This document shows positions 19,373 to 28,678 of a DNA stretch of 64,000 nt, in pieces. Numbering within the stretch: position 1 is the first letter of the stretch; each line of letters starts with the position of its first letter. The notes below the pieces were generated by a model. That model was given only the letters and a program-made list of their open reading frames with translations. It made no database searches and was not told the DNA's origin. The stretch lies in NCBI RefSeq assembly GCF_002934065.1, contig NZ_CP018049.1, positions 2,850,501-2,914,500 on the forward strand, written 5' to 3'. The stretch comes from Pseudomonas orientalis (GTDB lineage Bacteria; Pseudomonadota; Gammaproteobacteria; Pseudomonadales; Pseudomonadaceae). The position numbers were made by a program, and so were the translations under genes.

Positions 19373-20434
19373 CTAGGGTATCAAGCGTCTCTCGCGTAGT
19401 CGGTCGAACACGTCGAAAAACGCTTGATCGCTCGCCTGGTAGGCGGTGAAGCCCAGGGCACGGCTCTTCGACATATCCGTGACAACTTCGATGGGTCGAC
19501 CCAGGTCTGCATCGGTATGCCATGGGGATATCAGGCGGCTGATATCGGATTCTTTCAGCCCACGTTCCGCGACTATTTGCGTCCATACGGCCTGGTCGTC
19601 AGCCATCTGTTGCTCAAGGGGGGAGGGTGAAGGGGGATAATCGGCAGCGGACAAGTCGAAGTAGTCGGCAATGCGGCTCCACATCCATTTCCAGCGAAAC
19701 ACATCGCCGTTGGTGACGTTGAATGCCTGATTGGCCGCAGCCGGCGTGGTGGCCGCCCACAATTGTTGTCTGGCCAACTGCCGGGCGTCCGTCATATCGG
19801 TGAGGCTGTCCCACTGTACGCGTGAACCGGGAAATACAAAGGGACGATTGGTTTTTTTGCAAATCGAGGCATAGACGGCGAGGGTGGTTGCCATGTTCAT
19901 CGCGTTGCCCACGGCAACCCCGGTGACGGTATGCGGGCGATGAACGCTCCAAGTGAAGCCGTCCTGTTCAGCCGCAGCGAAGAGTTCGTCTTCCTGGGCG
20001 TAGTAGAAGTTTTCGATATCCAGACGAGGCTGGTCTTCGCGAAACGGTGTGTGCGGAAGGCTGCCTTTACCATAGGCTTCGAATGGGCCGAGGTAGTGTT
20101 TCAGGCCAGTCACCAACGCTACGTGCTCGACGCTCCTGGCCGGCCGAGTGGCGGTCAGCACGTTGCGCACCATGGCGGCATTTACGCGAATGTTCTCGGC
20201 CTCGGTGGCTTGCCGTGACCATGTAGTAATGAACACGTGTGTGGGTTTCAAACCCGCCAGCGCCTGTTCCAGCGAAGCAGGGTCCTGAAGGTCTGCCGCG
20301 ACCGGGATCACGCCTGGTGCCTGCGACGGGTGCCTGGACAGCGCGGCGACCTGCCAGTTGTTGTCGATGAGTAACTGAGTGATGGCGCTGCCGACGATGC
20401 CGCTGGCGCCCACAACCAAAGCTGTATGGGTCAT
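19373..20434 (-). CDS. SDR oxidoreductase of the PRISE (progesterone 5-beta-reductase/iridoid synthase-like) type
   Basis: 353 residues. N-terminal Rossmann motif VVGASGIVGSAITQLLIDNN; then VALVTGLKHYLGPFEAYG, where the Lys takes the catalytic place as in PRISE enzymes, ENFYYAQEDELF with the Tyr, and WSVHRPHTVTG. Such enzymes reduce activated C=C bonds of enones with NADPH; the substrate here is unknown. It is divergent from the TetR gene, with a GTGAC-N14-GTCAC operator between them, so it is very probably under TetR control. Confidence 0.85.
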   Translation of the reverse strand: MTHTALVVGASGIVGSAITQLLIDNNWQVAALSRHPSQAPGVIPVAADLQDPASLEQALAGLKPTHVFITTWSRQATEAENIRVNAAMVRNVLTATRPARSVEHVALVTGLKHYLGPFEAYGKGSLPHTPFREDQPRLDIENFYYAQEDELFAAAEQDGFTWSVHRPHTVTGVAVGNAMNMATTLAVYASICKKTNRPFVFPGSRVQWDSLTDMTDARQLARQQLWAATTPAAANQAFNVTNGDVFRWKWMWSRIADYFDLSAADYPPSPSPLEQQMADDQAVWTQIVAERGLKESDISRLISPWHTDADLGRPIEVVTDMSKSRALGFTAYQASDQAFFDVFDRLRERRLIP

Positions 20435-20535
20435 AGGTTTCTCCTGGATTCAGGTTTGGGAGTCCGTCCAAGTGACGGAGGTTCAACTGAATCTGATCCG
20501 TATGCGCGCCCCTTGATGTGATTTAACAACCTTTC

Positions 20536-20559
20536 GTGACCTTTTCGAAATGGGGTCAC
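20536..20559. promoter_or_regulatory. Inverted-repeat operator, copy 1
   Basis: GTGAC-N14-GTCAC between the divergent SDR and TetR genes. The same half-sites with the same 14-base spacing recur at 21328, 24292 and 24381. Candidate TetR operator. Confidence 0.65.
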
Positions 20560-20598
20560 TAGATTGTCAATCCCGACGTGGGTGCGTAAGCTACAGCC

Positions 20599-21219
20599 AT
20601 GAACCAACCCTCTATTTCCTCGCGCGGCGTTCGCGGCCCAGCCGATCATGACATTCGCGATCAGATTGTCGCTGCCGCCAATGCGCATTTCAGCCAGTAT
20701 GGCTACAGCAAAACCACGGTCTCCGACCTGGCTAAAGCTATTGGTTTTTCCAAGGCTTACATCTACAAGTTCTTTGATTCCAAGCAAGCGATTGGGGAAG
20801 CTATCTGCGCCAACTGCCTGGCTGAGATTGTTGCGGCTGTCGAGCAGGCAATGGACGCCGAGGGCATTTCGTCGACAGAGCGCTTTCGACGCCTGGTCAA
20901 AACGTTGATTTCCACGGGTGTAAGCCTGTTCTTCAATGATCGAAAACTCTACGATATCGCGGCGTTTGCGGCATCGGAGAGCTGGCCGAGTTCGCAGGTA
21001 TACGACGCCCAGATCAAGTGCTTCGTGCTGCAAATCGTGCGTGAAGGGCGGGAAAGCGGCGAATTTGAACGCAAGACACCGTTAGATGAAACCGTGGACT
21101 CCATACATTTTGCATTGCGGCCTTTCGTCAACCCTTTGCTGCTTCAATACAATCTCGACTTCGTTGAGACAGCCCCGACCCTCACCTCAAACCTGATATT
21201 GCGTAGCCTCATGCCATGA
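20599..21219 (+). CDS. TetR-family transcriptional regulator
   Basis: 206 residues. N-terminal TetR helix-turn-helix: RDQIVAAANAHFSQYGYSKTTVSDLAKAIGFSKAYIYKFF. The C-terminal ligand-binding domain is all-helical and not specific to a known ligand. It lies among an SDR reductase, a FadL porin, an RND pump and a KAS enzyme, and inverted repeats of one type stand before these transcription units, so it probably represses them all and senses a hydrophobic compound. The ligand class is inferred. Confidence 0.92.
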   Translation: MNQPSISSRGVRGPADHDIRDQIVAAANAHFSQYGYSKTTVSDLAKAIGFSKAYIYKFFDSKQAIGEAICANCLAEIVAAVEQAMDAEGISSTERFRRLVKTLISTGVSLFFNDRKLYDIAAFAASESWPSSQVYDAQIKCFVLQIVREGRESGEFERKTPLDETVDSIHFALRPFVNPLLLQYNLDFVETAPTLTSNLILRSLMP

Positions 21220-21327
21220 CGCCTGGCTGTGCCCGCCTTGCAATCCTTATGCGAAAGCCCAAATAGCGCATCTCTAGTCTCGCGTTCAGCCATTGATGAA
21301 TCCGTGCAGAAAATATTCGCACGGACC

Positions 21328-21351
21328 GTGACCATTGACATAATTAGTCAC
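21328..21351. promoter_or_regulatory. Inverted-repeat operator, copy 2
   Basis: GTGAC-N14-GTCAC, with TTGACA inside the spacer, 90 bp upstream of the FadL-type gene. It would overlap a -35 element, as expected of a repressor site. Confidence 0.65.
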
Positions 21352-21441
21352 TTGAATAAGCATGGCGTGTCAGTCTAAAAGGGGGCACTTACAGAACCCC
21401 TCCTGCTGATTCCTTTCGATGTTGAACGAAGAGCGCTAATA

Positions 21442-22713
21442 ATGAAAAAAATCCTCCTCAAAAGTCCGCTTGGGCTGGCTGTCGTGCTTGCTTCTTCCAA
21501 TGTGTTGGCCAGCGGTTTTGCGCTCAACGAACAGAGCATCAGTGGGATGGGCTCCGGGTTCGCCGGTCGTTCTTCTTCTGCCGAGGATGCGACCACAGTC
21601 TTCGGTAATCCGGCGGGCATGGCGCGCTTGAAAAGCGAGCAGGTCAGCGTGGGCGGCGCGACGCTGTTCGCGAAGTCCGATATAAGCCACACGCGCGGTA
21701 CATTCGGTGGCCAGGAAGACGGCGACATGGTGCCGGTGACCACGGTGCCGATGGGGTACTACGTCAAGCCGATTGATGAGCATTGGGCATTCGGCGTGGG
21801 GTTCTATGTGCCGTTTGGTCTGATGACCGATTATGGCAGCGGTTTTGCCGGCCGCTACTACGCCAACAAAAGCGAGGTGACGACCCTTACATTTCAGCCC
21901 ACCGTCAGCTATGCCTTCAACGATAAAGTGTCGATCGGGTTCGGTCCCACCATCAACCGCATCAGCGGCGAGCTGTCTGCAATGGTGCCCAACTCGCTTA
22001 GCCCCGGCCGCAATGATGGGAAGCTCAAAAGTACGGGTGATGACACGGCTCTGGGTTTCAACGTCGGTATTTTGGTGCAGGCTACGGACCGAACACGTCT
22101 GGGGGTGACCTACCATTCCAAGGTCAGCTACCGCCTGGATGCCAGGACCAAGGTCACTGACGGGCTCTTCAGTGTGCTGGGGGTGAACGGCCGCAGCTAT
22201 GACGCCTCGTTGGAAGTGGACACGCCAGAATCCGTGGATATGTCGTTGACTCATCAACTGGATGACGACTGGACCCTGTACGCAGGGAGCACCTGGACTC
22301 GGTGGAGTCGTTTCAAGGAATTGACCAGCGAGACCAGGGGATTGCCTGCTGTGTTGAATGCTCAACTGGGTTCCGTCACCGAACAGCAGAACTGGCACGA
22401 TACCTGGGCTCACGCGATCGGCGCGGCGTACAAGCTCAATGACCAGTGGGTGCTTCGTTCCGGCTTTTCGGTCGATCAGTCACCCACCAATAACACCGAT
22501 CGTGGGCCGCGCATCCCTACGGGTGACCGTAAGGTGTTCAGCGTCGGGGCAGGCTGGACTCCGGCAGATAACGTTACGATCGATGTCGCTTATTCTTACC
22601 TGTGGGAAGAGAGTGTCCAGATCAACCACGTCTCTGCGACCAGGGGCGCATACAGTTCCAAGTATAAAAACAGCGCAAGTGGTCTTGGGGCATCGGTCAG
22701 TTATCGGTTCTGA
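21442..22713 (+). CDS. FadL/OmpP1-family outer-membrane transporter
   Basis: 423 residues. Signal peptide MKKILLKSPLGLAVVLASSNVLA, then the FadL N-terminal signature SGFALNEQSISGMGSGFAGR and TTVFGNPAGMARL; beta strands throughout and a C-terminal Phe (YRF) as in outer-membrane barrels. FadL-type proteins take up long-chain fatty acids or other hydrophobic molecules by lateral diffusion. An operator of the TetR type lies in its promoter, tying it to the pump and reductase next to it. Confidence 0.93.
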   Translation: MKKILLKSPLGLAVVLASSNVLASGFALNEQSISGMGSGFAGRSSSAEDATTVFGNPAGMARLKSEQVSVGGATLFAKSDISHTRGTFGGQEDGDMVPVTTVPMGYYVKPIDEHWAFGVGFYVPFGLMTDYGSGFAGRYYANKSEVTTLTFQPTVSYAFNDKVSIGFGPTINRISGELSAMVPNSLSPGRNDGKLKSTGDDTALGFNVGILVQATDRTRLGVTYHSKVSYRLDARTKVTDGLFSVLGVNGRSYDASLEVDTPESVDMSLTHQLDDDWTLYAGSTWTRWSRFKELTSETRGLPAVLNAQLGSVTEQQNWHDTWAHAIGAAYKLNDQWVLRSGFSVDQSPTNNTDRGPRIPTGDRKVFSVGAGWTPADNVTIDVAYSYLWEESVQINHVSATRGAYSSKYKNSASGLGASVSYRF

Positions 22714-22736
22714 TTGGCGGCTGTTCCATACATCGG

Positions 22737-22767
22737 CCGGAAGTGGGGCACTGCTTCCGGTTGTTTT
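22737..22767. terminator. Hairpin terminator between fadL-type and outer-membrane factor genes
   Basis: CCGGAAG and CTTCCGG arms with a 10-base loop, then TTGTTTT, in the 59-bp gap between convergent genes. Confidence 0.7.
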
Positions 22768-22772
22768 GAGCG

Positions 22773-24266
22773 CTACCCGACATCAGGAGGAATGAGTCCG
22801 CCTTGTCGAGTCGCCACAGGCTGGCGCTCAGGCGCTTCTTGCCAGCCACCGCCGAGCGCTCTGAAGGCGGCGACCGCCGCCCGCGCCGATTCTGTTTGAG
22901 CTTGCGCGCGTGCGTCGGATGCCCGTAGCAGGGTCTCGTCGGCGTGCAGAACATCGATCAGGCTGGCTGTACCCTTTTCGTAGGCCGTGAACGACGATTG
23001 GCGGGCCTGTGTCAGAGCGTCCTCGCCTGTGGTGAGGGTGGTTGCCTGAGCTTCCCGATTCACCAGGGCGGAGAAGGCGTTTTCGACATCCTCGGTGGCG
23101 CGCAGTACCGACTGACGGTAAGCGGCGAGCGCTTCAGCTTCCTGCCCCTTGGTTTGATCAATCCGGGCGTTTATGCGACCGAAATCGAAGAGCCTCCAGC
23201 GCAGCCCCAGGACGCCGGCCGACTGGCTGGCATCGCCGGTAAACAGGTTGCCGCCGGATATGGCCGTGGCGCTGCCGAGCAATGCGCCAAGTGAAAACTT
23301 CGGGTAATACTCCGCGGTGGCCTCTCCAATGCGTGCGTTGGAGGCCGCAAGGCGGCGCTCCGCCACAATCAGATCTGGCCGGCGGCGCAGCAAATCGGCG
23401 GGTGTTCCCGTGTCGTTCACTTGTGGCGCCAGAGGGATCGCGCCCTGGTTCGCCAGCTGCGTTCGATGCGTGCCTGGAGGTGTGCCGAGGATCACATCGA
23501 GCGCGTTCATGGCGGCATCCAGGCCGGTCTGCAGGGCCGGTACGGTCGCCTGGACTTGCGCCAGCGCGCCCTCCGTTTGGCGAACCTCATAGCTGGCGGC
23601 GAGGCCTTTGCCGTAGAGCAGTTGGACTTTTTCCAACAGGTGCTCCTGGGTTTTCACTTGTCGGTTGGCAATGTCCAGCCGGGCCTGCAATCCCCGGACC
23701 GTGATATAGATATCAGCCGTCTGCGCCGCGATGGCCAGGCGTGTGGCGGCAGCGCCGGCCTCGGAGGCCTGGTACTCGGCCAGTGCGGCCTCGCGCCCGC
23801 GTCGCAGGCCGCCAAACACATCCACCTCCCAGCTTGCATCAAAGTTGAGCTCGTAGGCGCTTGCGTATCGATCAAAGCCAGGGGTTGAATTCAATACCTG
23901 GCCCAGTGGCGTCTCGACGGACTGATAGGAACGCGCGGCCTGACCACTGATGTTTCCCGAGGGCAGTAAAGCGGCATTGGCAGCGCCCAGTCCTGCCCGC
24001 GCTTGCGTGACGCGCGCCGCCGCTTGTGCCAGGTCCAGGTTCTGCGCAAGTGCTCTAGAGACGAAGTCGGCTAGCTGGGGATCCCCAAAGCTTCTCCACC
24101 ATGCGACCAGGCTGGCCTGCGTGGCACCCGGCCTGTGTTCAATAGCGGCCTGGCCCATATATCGCTCGGGAAGCGCAGGGTTCGGACGTTGGTAGTCCGG
24201 ACCGACCGCGCAACCGGCGATCAGGCTGGCGCTCACCAAAAAAACGAGGGGGCGAGGGGAGGGCAT
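22773..24266 (-). CDS. RND efflux outer-membrane lipoprotein (NodT/OprM type)
   Basis: 497 residues from the ATG at 24266; the frame is open 33 bp further. Lipoprotein signal with lipobox SLIAGC, then GPDYQRPNPALPERY. Two OEP repeats with long helices (LAQNLDLAQAAARVTQARAGLGAANAALLP, RLAASNARIGEATAEYYPKF). It is the outer-membrane channel of a tripartite pump whose adaptor and permease are divergently transcribed. The shared 185-bp promoter region holds two operators of the TetR type. Confidence 0.93.
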   Translation of the reverse strand: MPSPRPLVFLVSASLIAGCAVGPDYQRPNPALPERYMGQAAIEHRPGATQASLVAWWRSFGDPQLADFVSRALAQNLDLAQAAARVTQARAGLGAANAALLPSGNISGQAARSYQSVETPLGQVLNSTPGFDRYASAYELNFDASWEVDVFGGLRRGREAALAEYQASEAGAAATRLAIAAQTADIYITVRGLQARLDIANRQVKTQEHLLEKVQLLYGKGLAASYEVRQTEGALAQVQATVPALQTGLDAAMNALDVILGTPPGTHRTQLANQGAIPLAPQVNDTGTPADLLRRRPDLIVAERRLAASNARIGEATAEYYPKFSLGALLGSATAISGGNLFTGDASQSAGVLGLRWRLFDFGRINARIDQTKGQEAEALAAYRQSVLRATEDVENAFSALVNREAQATTLTTGEDALTQARQSSFTAYEKGTASLIDVLHADETLLRASDARAQAQTESARAAVAAFRALGGGWQEAPERQPVATRQGGLIPPDVG

Positions 24267-24291
24267 TGAGATTCCTTGAGTCAAATGTCTT

Positions 24292-24315
24292 GTGACCATC
24301 GTACTTTATAGTCAC
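24292..24315. promoter_or_regulatory. Inverted-repeat operator, copy 3
   Basis: GTGAC-N14-GTCAC just upstream of the outer-membrane factor gene on the minus strand. Confidence 0.65.
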
Positions 24316-24380
24316 TACTTGTCAATTCACGCTAATCAACAAGGTCAACAGGGCTTATACAGAAGTGTCATCCGCAGACT

Positions 24381-24404
24381 GTGACGATTGACAAAAATAG
24401 TCAC
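24381..24404. promoter_or_regulatory. Inverted-repeat operator, copy 4
   Basis: GTGAC-N14-GTCAC with TTGACA in the spacer, 48 bp before the adaptor gene. Its spacer resembles that of copy 2 (ATTGACAnAAnTA). Confidence 0.65.
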
Positions 24405-24451
24405 AAGCTGAAAACTATGATTTCCATTCTATTATTGAGTCACGGGAATCT

Positions 24452-25561
24452 ATGCGCCGGCTTCGACCTGTCCCTATTGCCGCTTGCTTGTTGCCTCTTG
24501 TCCTGACGGCATGTGGCGACTCATCCACCGCTGAAGATCCGCGCACGCAAGCCCCGCTGGTGAGGTCGGCAGCCGTTCAGGGTTCCTCCGCGATCTCGCG
24601 TTCATTCACCGGGGTGGTCGCTGCCCGTACTCAGGGCGATTTGGGCTTTCGGGTGTCCGGCAAGATCCTTGAGCGTCTGGTTGACACCGGCCAGACCGTC
24701 AAGCGTGGCCAGCCGCTCATGCGCCTCGACCCGATTGACCTGGGTTTACAGGCGCGGGCACAACAAGAGTCAGTCATTGCCGCGAAAGCCCGAGCCAAGC
24801 AGACCGCGGATGACGAAGCGCGCTACCGTGACCTGGTCGCTGCAGGCGCGATCTCTGCATCGGCCTATGACCAGATCAAAGCGGCGGCCGATACCGCGAA
24901 GGCGCAACTGGGCGCCGCGCAAGCGCAGGCTGACGTCGCCCGCAATGCTTCGGGTTACGCGGTGTTGGTCGCCGATACCGACGGCGTCGTGGTGGAGACG
25001 CTCGCCGAGCCTGGGCAAGTCGTCAGCCCGGGGCAACCGGTGGTGCGGCTGGCGAGGGCAGGGCAGCGCGAGGCTATCGTGCACTTGCCTGAAACGTTAC
25101 GCCCGGCAGCCGGGTCGACCGCCCAGGCGACACTTTATGGCAACGCCAGCGGTGCTGTGACCGCAAAGCTCAGGCTGCTTTCGGACTCGGCGGACCGCAT
25201 GACTCGCACCTTCGAGGCGCGGTATGTGCTGGAGGGCGCGCTGGCGAACGCACCGATTGGTTCGACCGTCACCCTCAGGATTGCCGAAGACGCGGCGCAA
25301 GGGCCGGTGTTGCAAGTGCCCGTCGCGGCCATTTACAACCCAGGCAAGGGGGCAGGGGTGTGGGTTATCGCCGGGACACCCGCAAAGGTGACCTGGCGAC
25401 CTGTCCAGGTCCTGGGTTTGAGCGACGATTCGGCCAGCGTTGCAGGCGATCTCAAGGTCGGTGAGCCTGTGGTTGCCTTGGGCGCACACCTGCTGCGCGA
25501 TGGCGAAGCGGTGCGGCTGGCTCAACAGGATGACGCCACGGTTGCGGGGACGCGTCCATGA
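24452..25561 (+). CDS. RND efflux periplasmic adaptor (membrane-fusion) lipoprotein
   Basis: 369 residues. Lipobox VLTAC near residue 21, then GVVAARTQGDLGFRVSGKILERLVDTGQ, the lipoyl half, an alpha-hairpin (LQARAQQESVIAAKARAKQTADDEARY) and the second lipoyl half (GVVVETLAEPGQVVSPGQPVVRLA). It links the inner-membrane permease to the outer channel. It overlaps the permease start by 4 bp. Confidence 0.93.
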   Translation: MRRLRPVPIAACLLPLVLTACGDSSTAEDPRTQAPLVRSAAVQGSSAISRSFTGVVAARTQGDLGFRVSGKILERLVDTGQTVKRGQPLMRLDPIDLGLQARAQQESVIAAKARAKQTADDEARYRDLVAAGAISASAYDQIKAAADTAKAQLGAAQAQADVARNASGYAVLVADTDGVVVETLAEPGQVVSPGQPVVRLARAGQREAIVHLPETLRPAAGSTAQATLYGNASGAVTAKLRLLSDSADRMTRTFEARYVLEGALANAPIGSTVTLRIAEDAAQGPVLQVPVAAIYNPGKGAGVWVIAGTPAKVTWRPVQVLGLSDDSASVAGDLKVGEPVVALGAHLLRDGEAVRLAQQDDATVAGTRP

Positions 25562-28500
25562 GCGAGGGTCGTTTCAACCTGTCGGCGCTCGCCGTGCGCG
25601 AGCGTTCGATCACTGTATTTTTGATCTTCCTGATAGCCATTGCGGGCATCCTGTCGTTCTTTCAGTTGGGGCGTGCGGAGGACCCTCCCTTTACGGTCAA
25701 GCAGTTGACGGTCATCACCGCCTGGCCGGGGGCGACCGCGCAGGAGATGCAGGATCAGGTTGCAGAACCCCTTGAAAAACGCCTGCAGGAACTGAAGTGG
25801 TACGACCGTTCGGAAACCTATACGCGGCCGGGCCTGGCGTTCACGATGCTGTCGTTGCTCGATGGCACGCCACCCTCGCAGGTGCAGGAAGAGTTCTATC
25901 AGGCGCGTAAAAAGCTCGATGATGAGGCAATCAAGTTGCCGGCCGGTGTCATCGGGCCGATGGTCAACGATGAATTCTCGGACGTGACATTCGCCCTGTT
26001 TGCCCTGAAGGCCAAAGGTGAGCCACAGCGCCTGCTGGTGCGTGATGCCGAGTCGCTGCGCCAGCGCCTGTTGCATGTGCCGGGTGTGAAGAAGGTCAAT
26101 ATTATCGGGGAGCAGCCCGAGCGTATCTTTGTCTCGTTTTCCCATGATCGGCTGGCCACTCTGGGCGTGTCCCCTCAGGACATCTTTGCCGCGCTGAACA
26201 ATCAAAATGTGCTTACGCCAGCAGGCTCCATTGAAACGCAAGGTCCCGAAATCTTTCTTCGCCTGGATGGCGCCTTCGACAAGCTGCAGAAAATACGGGA
26301 CACGCCCATTACGCTCCAGGAACGCACGCTCAAGCTCTCGGATGTGGCGACAATTGAACGTGGATATGAAGATCCCCGGACGTTTCTCGTACGTAACAAC
26401 GGTGAAGACGCCTTGCTATTGGGCATCGTGATGCGCGAGGGCTGGAACGGTCTTGATCTCGGCAAAGCCCTGGACGCGGAAACCGCCAAGATCAACGAAG
26501 GCATGCCGCTGGGCATGGCGCTTTCGAAAGTCACCGATCAATCGGTGAATATCGACTCGGCCGTCGGCGAGTTCATGGTCAAGTTTTTCGTCGCACTGCT
26601 TGTGGTAATGCTGGTGTGCTTTCTCAGCATGGGCTGGCGTGTCGGCGTTGTCGTGGCGGCCGCCGTGCCGTTGACCCTGGCCGTGGTGTTTGTGGTGATG
26701 GAAGCCACCGGAAAGAACTTTGACCGGATTACCCTCGGCTCGTTGATTCTGGCGCTCGGCCTGCTGGTGGACGACGCCATCATCGCTATCGAAATGATGG
26801 TGGTGAAAATGGAGGAGGGCTATGACCGCATCAAGGCGTCCGCGTATGCCTGGAGCCATACGGCCGCGCCGATGCTGTCCGGCACCCTGGTGACGGCGAT
26901 CGGCTTTATGCCCAACGGCTTCGCGCAGTCGACAGCCGGGGAGTACACCAGCAACATGTTCTGGATTGTCGGCATCGCGCTCATCGCCTCGTGGGTGGTG
27001 GCCGTGGTCTTCACCCCGTATCTGGGCGTGAAGATGCTGCCGGACATCAAGACGGTCGAAGGTGGTCATGCCGCCATCTACAACACCCGTCATTACAATC
27101 GCTTTCGCCGGGTGTTGACGCAGGTCATTGCGCGCAAATGGCTGGTGGCCGGTACCGTCATCATATTGTTTGTGGTGTCGATCCTCGGTATGGGGCTGGT
27201 CAAGAAGCAGTTCTTCCCGACCTCGGACCGTCCCGAGGTGCTGATTGAGGTGCAAATGCCCTATGGAACCTCCATTGAGCAGACCAGCGCCACCAGCGCC
27301 AAGATAGAAGCTTGGCTACAAAAGCAGGATGAAGCAAAAATTGTCACGGCCTATATCGGGCAAGGAGCGCCGCGCTTCTATCTGGCGATGGCGCCGGAAC
27401 TGCCGGATCCGTCGTTCGCGAAAATCGTGGTGCTGACGGACAGTCAGGAGGCTCGTGAAGCCCTCAAGTTGCGTCTGCGCGAGGCGGCTGCCGAAGGCCT
27501 TGCGCCAGAAGCGCGGGTCCGGGTCACGCAACTGGTGTTTGGTCCGTACTCGCCATTTCCGGTTGCGTATCGAGTGATGGGGCCTGATCCGGTAAGACTT
27601 CGCGAAATCGCCGGCCAGGTTCAGGATGTGTTGCAGGCCAGTCCGATGATGAGAACCGTCAACACCGACTGGGGGCCGCTGACGCCGACGTTGCACTTCA
27701 ACCTGGACCAGGACCGCTTGCAGGCCGTGGGGTTGACGTCAAGCGCGGTGGCGCAGCAACTGCAGTTCCTGCTGGCGGGCGTACCGATTACGGCAGTTCG
27801 CGAGGACATCCGTTCAGTGCAGGTGGTCGGGCGCGCGGCAGGCAATATCCGCCTCGATCCCGCCAAGATAGAAGGCTTTACGCTGGCAGGCACGGCGGGG
27901 CAGCGGATTCCATTGTCTCAGGTGGGGAAAGTCGATGTACGCATGGAGGACCCGATCCTTCGGCGTCGTGACCGTACGCCGACCATCACCGTACGCGGCG
28001 ACATTGCCGAGGAGCTGCAGCCGCCGGATGTGTCGAGCGCGATTGTGAAGGAGCTGCAACCGATCATCGACAAACTGCCTGATGGGTATCGGATCGAGCA
28101 AGCGGGTGCAATCGAGGAGTCAGGCAAGGCCGGTAAAGCAATGTTGCCGCTATTCCCGATCATGATTGCCATGACGTTGCTGGTCATCATTTTGCAGGTT
28201 CGTTCAATCTCCGCGATGATCATGGTGTTCCTCACCTCACCGCTGGGGTTGATTGGCGTAGTGCCAATATTATTAATCTTCCAACAACCCTTCGGTATCA
28301 ACGCACTGGTCGGACTGATCGCGCTGTCAGGCATCCTGATGCGCAATACGCTGATTCTGATCGGGCAAATTCATCACAACGAACAAGAAGGGCTGGATCC
28401 TTTTCATGCGGTGGTCGAAGCCACGGTACAACGGGCCCGCCCGGTCTTGCTGACAGCGATGGCGGCCATCCTGGCGTTCATACCGCTGACCCATTCCGTT

Positions 28501-28668
28501 TTCTGGGGGACTTTGGCCTACACACTGATTGGAGGCACGTTGGTCGGAACCATCATGACGCTGGTGTTCCTGCCGGCGATGTACGCCATCTGGTTCAAGA
28601 TCCGCCCTGAGCCTGAAAGCAGCACTCAGGCAGCGAAACCCACCCAAGCACTTTCGACTGATAAATGA
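25558..28668 (+). CDS. RND-family efflux permease
   Basis: 1036 residues, the standard length, with 12 membrane segments in the RND pattern and two large periplasmic loops. N-terminus VRERSITVFLIFLIAIAGI; proton-relay region GSLILALGLLVDDAIIAIEMM; GLIALSGILMRNTLILIGQI. It belongs to the AcrB-like branch often called HAE1-type, with short loops as in MexW-, TriC- or VmeF-like pumps. Substrate unknown; proximity to FadL, SDR and KAS genes suggests a lipid-like or hydrophobic compound. The KAS gene starts 10 bp downstream. Confidence 0.94.
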   Translation: MSEGRFNLSALAVRERSITVFLIFLIAIAGILSFFQLGRAEDPPFTVKQLTVITAWPGATAQEMQDQVAEPLEKRLQELKWYDRSETYTRPGLAFTMLSLLDGTPPSQVQEEFYQARKKLDDEAIKLPAGVIGPMVNDEFSDVTFALFALKAKGEPQRLLVRDAESLRQRLLHVPGVKKVNIIGEQPERIFVSFSHDRLATLGVSPQDIFAALNNQNVLTPAGSIETQGPEIFLRLDGAFDKLQKIRDTPITLQERTLKLSDVATIERGYEDPRTFLVRNNGEDALLLGIVMREGWNGLDLGKALDAETAKINEGMPLGMALSKVTDQSVNIDSAVGEFMVKFFVALLVVMLVCFLSMGWRVGVVVAAAVPLTLAVVFVVMEATGKNFDRITLGSLILALGLLVDDAIIAIEMMVVKMEEGYDRIKASAYAWSHTAAPMLSGTLVTAIGFMPNGFAQSTAGEYTSNMFWIVGIALIASWVVAVVFTPYLGVKMLPDIKTVEGGHAAIYNTRHYNRFRRVLTQVIARKWLVAGTVIILFVVSILGMGLVKKQFFPTSDRPEVLIEVQMPYGTSIEQTSATSAKIEAWLQKQDEAKIVTAYIGQGAPRFYLAMAPELPDPSFAKIVVLTDSQEAREALKLRLREAAAEGLAPEARVRVTQLVFGPYSPFPVAYRVMGPDPVRLREIAGQVQDVLQASPMMRTVNTDWGPLTPTLHFNLDQDRLQAVGLTSSAVAQQLQFLLAGVPITAVREDIRSVQVVGRAAGNIRLDPAKIEGFTLAGTAGQRIPLSQVGKVDVRMEDPILRRRDRTPTITVRGDIAEELQPPDVSSAIVKELQPIIDKLPDGYRIEQAGAIEESGKAGKAMLPLFPIMIAMTLLVIILQVRSISAMIMVFLTSPLGLIGVVPILLIFQQPFGINALVGLIALSGILMRNTLILIGQIHHNEQEGLDPFHAVVEATVQRARPVLLTAMAAILAFIPLTHSVFWGTLAYTLIGGTLVGTIMTLVFLPAMYAIWFKIRPEPESSTQAAKPTQALSTDK

Positions 28669-28678
28669 AGAGGGGTCA

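Noticed and set aside
21436..22413. 325-residue open frame on the minus strand
   Set aside because: Antisense to the FadL-type gene with signal peptide and barrel pattern.
26416..27255. 279-residue His-rich open frame on the minus strand
   Set aside because: Antisense to the RND permease; the His/Gln richness is the mirror of hydrophobic codons.
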